From Eustoma russellianum (taxonomy: Eukaryota; Streptophyta; Magnoliopsida; Gentianales; Gentianaceae): a DNA stretch of 64,000 bases. Numbering within the stretch: position 1 is the stretch's first letter; each line of letters starts with the position of its first letter. Under the pieces are notes generated by a model. It had not been told where the DNA came from, did no database searches, and saw nothing but the letters and a program-made list of their open reading frames with translations. The DNA lies in NCBI GenBank assembly GCA_036186865.1, contig AP025056.1, forward strand, positions 29,083,482-29,147,481, in the 5' to 3' direction. A program made the position numbers and the translations under genes. Positions 55,335 through 64,000 of the stretch are shown here, piece by piece.

Positions 55335-57758
55335 GACCTCTCCCATTACAGTACGCTTCGTCTTCAAAACTTGCTTATTACGTAGTCATTAACTTAGTGT
55401 AGTTCTATATAATCCATTCAGTTAGGATATGTCACCAGTATCATTATATCATCATAAACCTTTAGGTTGTTAAGCCTTCAATTCCACTCATATCGTGTAC
55501 CATTCAATTTATATAATTGTAATGTATAATTCCGATTTCTTAAACTCCTCATATATGATCCTTCTCCTAGATAAATAGTCAAACTAAATATCCATTGAGT
55601 TACTCCAATATGCTAATCATTACACTTTATGGCATAGGACTAAGTCTTCAAAAATCGATTTTTCTTTCTTTGTATACTTACGAGCTAGCTATATAATCAT
55701 GTCCTTACTTTTTTGGAGTACCATCAATAGCATGATATATGAAGTATATGTATGGACATATTTTTCTTCAATTTTAAAAGAAAGTAGCTTATGTAGCTAT
55801 ATTTTAGAATATGGCTTTAACTGTTTAAAATAATATACTTTCTATTTTTCTTTTTGTAAGTACAAAACTCAAAGTATCGTATATTTGTTTTCGCAACATG
55901 GTGTCTCAAATGACCATTTATAAAACAATCATATAACTTGTTATTACGGTTAAAACCACTTCAAAATAATTGAGGCACACGAATCGTAAAATTTCTTTTT
56001 TTTTTACAAAATGATTTAAACGCGGTGCCTTTTTCTTTTCAACGAATATTGATTTTGAAAGCTATATTTTGTTTCGCAAAATACAACAATTGAAAACTCA
56101 ACAATTATAAATTTTCATAAAACAATTGAATAAGGTACCTTTCTTTTTCAAAAAGAAGTACATATGTTCGAAACTATTTATGCTTCGCAAAATTAAATAA
56201 GTTTATCGCAAGCAGATAAACAACTTTAAAAGCATTTAATGTGTAAAATGCTTGTGATATCAATAGTTGTCGAATAAAATGATTTTAGCAAAATAAATAT
56301 AGCTAATGAAAGTATAAGAAATATATGAACATATCGTTCTTCGCAAACGTCATTATTTCAAAGTATGTCAGTTTTCTCAAGGGTTTTCGAAATTTTATTA
56401 TGCTGCTATATGAAATCGGAAAAAAATATAGCCTTGTAAAGTAGTAGACTAAGAACTGGAACTAGTTGAAATGTTTAGGAGCAAAATCTTTGAAATACCT
56501 TTGAAATATAGAACATATCTTGGGGTACGAGCTTAGAAAGCGTTTAACAATTGAAAAAAATAATAGTCCACTACTTCGTATAATTTTTCTACGTCGCCCC
56601 TTAATGTCAAATGAAAATCCACATATGTATCGTTTCTTATAAATTTTTAACTTAAGTTGTCCAATCCTAACATGGCACCCTAAATATTGATCGACCAAGG
56701 AAATTCTAACCCACCAATGCTTCCGCGTGCCACACTGATCCACTGTACTTTTTTTACCTGGCTATTTCAACCGCTAATTATAATTTAGTTAGATCTCACC
56801 TGAAAAGTATCCACTACTTGTTCATACTTACTCTGTTTCAGTTCAAGCCTACTCGATGCATCAGTACATAAACATTCCTAGGAATCAACACTTAACCCAA
56901 ATTTGTAATGATTCTTCATTCCACTGTACTTATTTTAGTAGTTCTCACTTATCACTATCAATCATTATCCCTAATAGGACTAATGTATTCGACTTATTTG
57001 ATACTCTGAAATTCAACATCTTAATTGTAACTATAAATCACTTTATACAATATTCTTTGCTAAACTCTATGAATCATAATGCTAATAAATCCTTTCTTAG
57101 TCTCTATCATTCTACTATAAATCATTGCTTAGGAACTACGATCCCAACTTAGAACTAGTCACGTTCGGAAACTACTATTAAAGTAGGGGCATGAACCCGC
57201 TTCATTTATCATAATGGTACCAGGTTTGTAGGTCAGATCTAAGGAATTATACAAATGACTATAATCAACACTTAGGTGAGGCAAATAATTCAGAGTTGTA
57301 TCGAGTGTCCTAGGTATACGTGGGCATATCCCTTACACGATCATCACTTAGATCTAATGTCATGACTTATTTCTAGAATCGATACTCGGTATCATCATTC
57401 CTTATGCCTAAAGTCATTACTAATTTCTAAGTTTAATGCTTAGAATATAATCACAGCTTATGACTGAGATCAGTGCTTATTTTTAAACCATTGGCTAATG
57501 TGCAAATCAACAATTAATTTCTAGAGCCGATATTTAGTATCATCATTCCCTAAGTCTAAGATCAAACTTATAGGTAGGGTCAACACTTAACTCCTAAGGT
57601 CACATAATATTTCCAATAACATGCTCAATATATTATCATTGCTTACGACTAAAAAAAATCGATGCTTATGTATAAGTTCGTGACTTAGGGGCAAGATCGT
57701 AACTTAATTTCTAAGATCAAAGCCTAAATCTACATTTCTGCCCTGGATCTAGAGCCAT
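55335..57758 (-). other. Tek-2 internal region, non-coding
   Basis: 2.4 kb, AT-rich, no gag, protease, RT or integrase motif in any frame. At the left end the minus strand shows a Tekay-like pol end and purine tract (GTAATGGGAGAGGTC, 55335-55349). At the right end, 57290-57730 is built of degenerate words such as CTTANNTCTAAG and GTATCATCATTCC repeated at about 150 bp. A 93-codon minus frame at 56743-56462 matches nothing I know. Confidence 0.65.
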
Positions 57759-57770
57759 GCTATGATACCA
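57759..57770 (-). other. primer binding site of Tek-2
   Basis: The minus strand reads TGGTATCATAGC one base from the LTR end: tRNA-Met type with one mismatch (T for G). Confidence 0.8.
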
Positions 57771-57771
57771 A

Positions 57772-59868
57772 TGGTAGTGACCTGTCTCGAGCTCTAGTAC
57801 TCGAAACGACTCACCTGCCGTATCTAGCTAAGGAGAATACAAGGCGCCAATACAAATCAACTACACATCATCATAATAACTTAAATCGATGTCATCGGAA
57901 GTCTTTACTATAATCCTCAATAAAATAATCATCATCATTAATACAATGTCTAAGAATTTCTAAATCAATACAATAGTAAACACTAATCTCAAAAAAATAT
58001 AAACCTCGAATTTTGAAACAACTGTCTCAACCGACCCTCGAAAGTCTTTTCTGAATATCCTTAGTCTCGAAATCTCCTGTCTCGATCTTCTATGGTATAC
58101 CAACTCCTGTGCAAGCATACCTAAACTTCTCCTACCTGCAAAACTGGTGAGTGGTGGTGTGAGCCAAATCAACGGGCTCAGTAAGCAGCCTACTTATACC
58201 CGTTAAGAAAATCATGCAGGCAGAGACAATTATCGCTAACATTTACAAATCAACATACATGTCCCTAATACACAATTAAATTCACTTGAATATTTTTAAC
58301 AGTTGACACAAGAAGAATAGTCAAACAAGATAAGTAAATCCATCAGCTCAATCTACATAACCGTGAAACATACTCTCCTCAAGTATGACATACACAATAA
58401 CAAATAATCATATAAACAATGAAGAGAACAATGAATACCAAAGAAGTAGATAAATCGCAGAAAGTAAGTCACTCTACTCAATAATGCGCAACTTCATGAT
58501 GCATGCATTTGCCTACGTGTCACGCGCAAGAACATCATTATCCGACATAATATGTTCCTTTCTTTTCCATGATATGCTATGCATGATCTGGATCCTACTC
58601 ATCGCTCCGTAACATGGAGTCAGCGGACATCGCTCCATAACATGGAGTCAGCGATCATCGCTCTGTAACGTGAAGTCAGCAGTCATCGCTCCGTAACGTG
58701 GAGTCAGCAGACATCGCTCTGTAATGTGGAGTCAGCAGACATCGCTCCGTAATGTGGAGTTAGCAGACATCGCTAAGAACATGGAGTCAGCGGTCATCAC
58801 TACGTAACGTGGAGTCAGCGAACATCGCTCCGTAATATGGAGTCAGCGGTCATCGCTCCGTAACGTGGAGTCAGCAGACATCGCTCCGTAACGTGGAGTC
58901 AGCGGACATCGCTCCGTAAAGTGGAGTCAGCGCCCCAAAGAGATGTAATGCAATGCACGTGCCATTAATGCTCCACACACATAATCCATGATCTGGCACA
59001 TCCATGCTCCTATATATATCGCACCCATACATGTGCATATGTACTTACATATATACCCCTACTTTATTACGGTGTATTCATACTCGTATATATACCAGCG
59101 CCCATTACACGTGCATATATACTTGCATGCATACCCCCACACATCCATATACACATGCAATACGCATTGAGATTGTACAACCATACATACACCTAGTTCA
59201 TGTATACATACATATCTCACATATACACACAACTCGCATTTAGAGAAAATCCAATTACAGATAAGCAGCAAACAACACACTGATGCATGATAAACATACA
59301 AGCACAAATAGACCACTTACCTTGAATCCGATATTCACTTCCTTCTCTTCTAGGCTTGAATCTAAACATTTGTAGTATAAAAAAGACAATACTAATAATA
59401 AAGGTTAGTTTGACTTACTTGAAATGATTAGTTCATAGCTTTCTATTTCTTTTCCTATTTGTCGTACCAACATATATCAAAAGTCTATAATCTGGACGTT
59501 CACCTGTGGTTTGAAATTAATACATCTCGGCCCCTTTTCCATACTTGCAAAATTTTCGGCCACCAAATATGAAAGTATTAATTTCCACTTCCATATGTAC
59601 ACACTTATATACATTCAAACACTTCAGGTTTTAAACATGAAAGTATGAGATAAATACATCTCAGAATGTATCCTTGGCCAAATTGAAGATTCTGTAATTT
59701 GCCTGATTCACGTGCAAGCATCACTTTCGGCCCCTGTTCTTTTCATTTTCTTTTTAGCATACCGTACATATATATTTTGTAAATGTTAAATATATGAAAA
59801 TATAAATTTGTTTTACAACATCATCACTCGCCAACACCCATTTATACAACATGAATTAATAATTTCGT
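57772..59868 (-). repeat. Tek-2 right (5') LTR, interrupted at 59868
   Basis: Starts TGGTAGTGACCTGTCTCGAG (minus-strand end ACTACCA) and is collinear with 37080-39061. It stops at TAATAATTTCGTC; the left LTR continues with CCTACCCCCACAG. LINE-E sequence follows at once, so the remaining LTR (about 0.8 kb expected) should lie beyond the window. Confidence 0.85.
58600..58934 (+). repeat. 28-bp minisatellite, 12 units (right Tek-2 LTR)
   Basis: Same consensus as 37886-38134, with three more units; unit 7 is one base short. Confidence 0.92.
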
Positions 59869-59968
59869 CTGCGATCGCATAATGACACAGCAGCCATCGC
59901 AGACCAGGCGCACAATGCGATCATTCGCATCTTTATTCAAATAGACGGATTCTTCATCCATTCCATCA

Positions 59969-61164
59969 TTGACAATCCAAAAATATAAGGGAAGCCCTAT
60001 GATTGCATTTAGGAATAAAGAGATAAATTCGTTAGTTGTACCATACAGATTATCACTGGTAGGAACTTTCTGGTATGGACGTCCGCCCTTAGCAACCGTT
60101 CGAGCCATTATCGATTGCATTGGATTTTCTGGATGGGCCTTCTTGATTCTAATCATGTTTTGCTTTAGTTCTCCCAGGAACAAGATTATTTGCAATGCTT
60201 TGCCCGACAAAGCTGGATGATATCAGGCAAGATTATGCGTGTTACTAAGTGGACTTCAGACTACGATCCAAAAATTGATGTTCTGTTTGTACCAGTTTGG
60301 GTTTCTCTGTCGGGACTACTGATTCATTTTCATCAACGTGAAGCTCTCTTTCAAATAGGGCGCATGATTGGAACACCGATGAAGATAGATACGACTAGGG
60401 CAGAAAATTTACGTCCATCGGTGGCCAGACTATGTGTTGAATTGAACGTGTCTAAAGAGCTACCGACACGTGTTTATATTCAGACTGCAAATCGCTATAT
60501 ATCATAGTCAGTTATTTATGAGGACTTGCCCATGTACTGTGATAGCTGTGCACGCCTAGGGCATAACTCTTCAGAATGTGGCAAGGAAGAAGAAGTTGAA
60601 GACCTACCGCAGAAAGTGCAGAATATTCAAGTTGATAAAATTCGGCTGCAAAAAGATAAATCTCAACGTTGGACGCCAAAAAAAGACTCAACATACTGCC
60701 AGCATTACTCAGCCAGAGGATATGGAGCAGCATCACGTTCTCAATGCAGCAGCCATACACTTGACATTGCAGAACCATCTATAATATGTTCTCTAGATTC
60801 GGTACCACCAGCTCCCGTTTCAGAAATTCAGGATGTTACCAGGCTTAAAGGAAAAGATGATAGCATTATATCTGATTTGCCTCCTAATCCTGCCCTTTTC
60901 TCTCTCTCGGATAGCGAGATTGATATCAACAATCGACGTGAGCCACTCACGGACGCAGCAGCTGAGGACAATTTTATTAATTACGTCAGTAACTTGATTT
61001 AGGCTATGGTGATTGATAGTAAGCATCACGAAATAATGAGCGATTCTCAGGAGAATCCTTTAACTCCTGATTCAACCGGGCATGATGGAAATATGCCACC
61101 TAGACTGCTGCGTCGCCTAACACAGACATATTCAACTCCAATCTCCTTCGATTACGCAGTCTAG
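59969..61164 (+). pseudogene. LINE-E ORF1
   Basis: KYKGSPMIAFRNKEINSLVV, GTFWYGRPPLATVRAIIDC, a frameshift near 60130-60200, then SWMISGKIMRVTKWTSDYDP, GRMIGTPMKIDTT and VARLCVELNVSKELPT, a stop at 60505-60507, then EDLPMYCDSCARLGHNSSEC with an intact CCHC knuckle. After a stop at 61000 the frame runs on to 61164 (RLLRRLTQTYSTP). Confidence 0.85.
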
Positions 61165-61203
61165 GGCGGCGCTCTCTAATTCTTTTGATATTCTCTCTAA
61201 TCA

Positions 61204-62000
61204 ATGAAGATACTCATATGGAATGTTAGAGGTATTCGTATCTCCATAGACAAACTTATATCATTATCGCTTCGATACCACTTGCAGGTTATTGTGGTTA
61301 TAGAGCCTAAAGCTCGTCCTTCTTCATTAGTCTCTTATCGTCTTAAACTCGGATTTTCTCAAGCATTGGCAGTTAATGGTGATTGGATATGGATATTCTT
61401 GAGGGATTCGTTTTTCAACTAGAAGATCAACGTGTAGGTGTTTAGAACCATTCTTTATGTCTTAAGTGGTTGCCAACTGGAAATTCATTTTGGTTTACGA
61501 TGGTCTACGGCCTTCATTCGGTAGCAGCACATCGTCCATTATGGGCAGATTTAATCTCATTTCATGATTTCATGGACATACCTTGGTTACTTAGAGGGGA
61601 TTTTAATACATTCCTTACTCTTGATGAGCACAAAGGCCGCTCCTCGCCCTCGCTGCGCTCTTTGCAGGACTTCAACAGCTTTATTTTGGATTCCTCCTTA
61701 CAATTCATTAATTTTCAAGGATCCACTTTCACTTGGAGTGATGGCTGAGGTTTAGGCAGAGTGTGGCGTCGTTTAGATAGATATCTATGTTCCTTTGACT
61801 TCCTTGATCTATTTGCGGTTGTTCAATATCAACATCTCAACAGAACATCATAAGACCATTCTCCAATATTTTTAGACTGTTTAGCATCATCATCTAATGC
61901 GCCTGCATCTTTCAGATACTTGGAAGTATGGACTACACATCCAGATTTTGATATTTTGTAACTAATCACTGTAAATCATTTCCGACTATAGGGGGCATGC
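61204..62000 (+). pseudogene. LINE-E ORF2 endonuclease domain
   Basis: MKILIWNVRGIRISIDKLIS, VIEPKARPSS, WLLRGDFNTFLTLDEHKGRS and FTWSDG with a stop, then GLGRVWRRLDR. In the catalytic SDH block, the sequence reads S-stop-D-H (about 61850). Frame changes near 61420 and 61750. Confidence 0.85.
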
Positions 62001-64000
62001 GTGGATTCTATCTCAAGTTGAGTCAGTTAAAGCATTCCCTGTGCCAATGGAACAAAGATACGTTCGGTAATATTTTTGATGCAGTTGCTGCTGCTGAGAT
62101 TGAAGCAACAACTAGTGAAAAAACATATGGCTCTAATCCCATGGAAAAGACAAGGGCCGCATACCACTTGAGTATGGCGAAGCTTAGAGAGGCACAATCT
62201 CGCGCCCTATCATTCTGGAAACAAAAGGCCAACGTCAAGTGGAGAGGAGATGCAAATACGCGATTTTTTCATCAAAAGGTAAAGGAGAAGCGTCGAAGAC
62301 AGACAATCAAGTGCATAATAAGAGAGGATGGGGTTGAATGCGAAACTCAGCAAGACATTGAGAATGAGGCTATCCGTTGTTATAAGACATTATTCTTGGC
62401 ATTACATACTCAGCAGCGGGACTTTATACTGAAGTACATACCTCGACTTGTTACAAATGAGGATAATCAAGTCCTATTATCATTACCGTAGATGCAGGAG
62501 GTGAAAATGGAAGTATGGGATTTGAGTCCAACCAGTGCAACTGGTCCTGATGGCTTTCCATGTTCTTTCTATCTTCATTTCTATTTACTGATCTCTGAGG
62601 ATGTTCACGAAGTAGTACAAGAATTGTTTATCGGTATTCCACCTTCGAGACAGGTTGCAGCAGCTCTTATTACGCTAATTCCAAAAGTTTCTACCTCTAC
62701 AATGTTCTCTGAGTATCGGCCTATTTGCCTCACAAAGTTTATAGCCAAGATCATTACACGCCTACTGGCCACTAGGATTTCCTCTATACTTCCACGTCTG
62801 ATATCTTCCGAGCAGGCAGGATTCATAAAAGGTCGGGATATTACGAAGCAGATTCTTATGGCACATGAAATGGTACATTTTCTAGATAGATCAGCACGGG
62901 GGGCCATGTCATAATAAATTTGGATATGGCGAAAGCATTTGATAGAGTTTGTTGGTCGTATTTAACAGATCTCTTAATGAAAATGGGCTTTCATCCACGT
63001 TTGGTTCGAATACTGATTATTTGTCTACTACACACTGCTCTATTTTGATTAGTGGGAAGCCAGCAGGTTATTTCTCAGTATTACGAGCAGTCAAGCAAGG
63101 TGATCCACTTTCCCCTCTCCTGTTTATATTAGCTTCAGAAGGTTTTTCACGAGGGCTAAATACACTGATGGAAACTGGTGTGTTGCATGGATTTCAAGCT
63201 GACAGGGTCTCTAGAATTTCACATTTGGGATTTTATGATGATCTTGTTATCTTTTTAAATGGGTCTATCTAAAACCTGCAGCTCTTCCGAGAATTCTTGG
63301 ATATGTATCAGTAAGCCTCAGGACAATCGGTAAACCTACATAAGAGCCAAGTGGTAGTGGGAGCAAATGTTTCTGGCACTCGGGCATCGCAGGTACTTGG
63401 AATGCGGCTTACTACTCTGCCTATTAAATATATGGGTTCATTTCTATACAAAGGAATAAATCGAGCTAATTATTGTAATTCCCTCAATTACACATTTTGA
63501 TTCCACTTTGAATTCTTCGTCGTCTAAGCTGCTTTCCATGGCGGGGCAAGTCATTTTGCTCCGACATGTACTAAGCTCTATTCCAATTCACATCATATCT
63601 AGTTCACGATTATCACAGAGTGCAGTAGATATCTTAAATCAGAAAATGTCAAACTTTTTATGGAATGGCCATCACCGTTGGTGTTCCTGGGAATCTCTCT
63701 TTTGTGCAACAAGCATATGATTGTCTTTTATGGTGGAAATACCATCACTCTTCATCATTGTGGGCTTCCAATAGTTGGGCAAAATATGGAAATCGAACAT
63801 CCATATATTCACACATATATGATTCATCTACTTGGAAGCGTATCTGTCGAATAAATGCTTATATGTTAACTCAGACTCAACAGACTCAGGACGGATACTT
63901 ATGGACGGCAGACTCCTCAGGCCAATTTACATTGAAATCTGCATATGCGAGGCTTATTCAAGCATGTACCTCTTTTGATTCCTTTCGATATGTTTGGTGG
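62001..64000 (+). pseudogene. LINE-E ORF2 linker and reverse transcriptase, incomplete
   Basis: SFWKQKANVKWRGDANTRFF (62200), a stop at 62489, ATGPDGFPCSFYLHF, YRPICLTKFIAKIITRLLAT, ISSEQAGFIKGRDITKQIL; after a shift near 62912 NLDMAKAFDRVCW, then VKQGDPLSPLLFILASEGFS and HLGFYDDLVIFLNG, where the usual YADD reads FYDD. It continues to the window end in the region before the zinc finger. Confidence 0.85.

Larger units (their letters stand above)
37071..64000 (-). mobile_element. Tek-2: large minus-strand gypsy-type element with little coding sequence
   Basis: Left LTR 37071-55334 (about 2.9 kb once LINEs are subtracted), polypurine tract 55335-55347, internal region to 57758, PBS 57759-57770, right LTR from 57772, broken at 59868 by LINE-E. 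On the minus strand the internal region ends TTTTGAAGACGAAGCG, then ATGGGAGAGG, then TGTTACGTCCC. This parallels Tek-1 (TTTCGAGGACGAAAC, AAGGGGGGAGGA, TGTTGTAACC), so Tek-2 descends from a Tekay-type element. No gag or pol is recognisable. Confidence 0.75.
59869..64000 (+). mobile_element. LINE-E, L1-type LINE running off the window
   Basis: Joined to the Tek-2 LTR at 59868/59869. ORF1 (59969-61164) and ORF2 (from 61204) are in the same order as in LINE-B and LINE-D but clearly more diverged from both. The right end and TSD are outside the window. Confidence 0.85.

Noticed and set aside
56462..56743. 93-codon minus-strand ORF in the Tek-2 interior
   Set aside because: No domain, isolated in AT-rich sequence; compatible with chance.
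59842..60210. 122-codon minus-strand ORF with a Cys-containing segment
   Set aside because: Antisense to LINE-E ORF1 over most of its length; the remainder covers the LTR/LINE junction. No family recognised.
1..64000. CRISPR arrays, rRNA, tRNA genes, host protein genes, an env-like frame or pararetroviral sequence
   Set aside because: No regularly spaced repeats of CRISPR type, no tRNA-like fold noticed, and every strong protein match belongs to LTR elements or LINEs. The only tRNA-related signals are primer binding sites.

Overview
This window is nuclear DNA of a flowering plant and consists almost entirely of nested transposable elements. I see no convincing host protein gene, rRNA, tRNA or CRISPR array. 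The evidence for a plant is: Ty1/copia and Ty3/gypsy LTR elements with initiator-tRNA-Met primer sites (TGGTATCAGAGC), a Tekay-type chromodomain gypsy element, and L1-type LINEs with apurinic endonuclease, RT, a zinc-finger domain and a C-terminal RNase H, an arrangement known from plant L1s. The species cannot be told. Almost every coding frame carries stops or frameshifts, so these are fossils.

Layout. 1-6208: minus-strand Ty1/copia element (left LTR cut by the window edge, right LTR 5604-6208, PBS 5593-5603) with an internal duplication. 6341-8308: gypsy-type solo LTR with a perfect TTCAC target duplication. 8309-10141: pseudogene and repeat debris. 10142-11190: 3' end of a second decayed minus-strand copia element. 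11190-20058 and 33136-37060: two copies (A and B) of one plus-strand gypsy family, head to tail and sharing an LTR. Copy B's leader was split by a complete Tekay element, Tek-1 (20059-33135; TSD CCAGA/CCAAA; LTRs of 3.9 and 4.1 kb). Its RT is cut at about 37060, next to a second large minus-strand gypsy element, Tek-2 (37071 to beyond the window end).

Tek-2 has little or no recognisable coding sequence but has a Tekay-like pol-end/polypurine-tract junction. Its left LTR (37071-55334) is inflated by five LINE insertions: a 177-bp fragment, LINE-A, LINE-B (minus strand, about 6.5 kb), LINE-C and LINE-D (about 5.9 kb, 14-bp TSD). Its right LTR (from 57772) is broken at 59868 by LINE-E, which runs off the window.

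Most worth following up: (1) two short GT-AG segments in Tek-1 gag-pol (25513-25588 and 26431-26500) whose removal restores the expected protein alignment exactly, so they look like spliceosomal introns; (2) a hairpin in the LINE 3' regions with compensatory stem changes between copies, present three times in LINE-B; (3) a second small 3' hairpin, at which one LINE copy is truncated; (4) a 28-bp minisatellite in the Tek-2 LTRs with 9 versus 12 units; (5) the head-to-tail gypsy A/B array with two primer-site-like sequences per copy.
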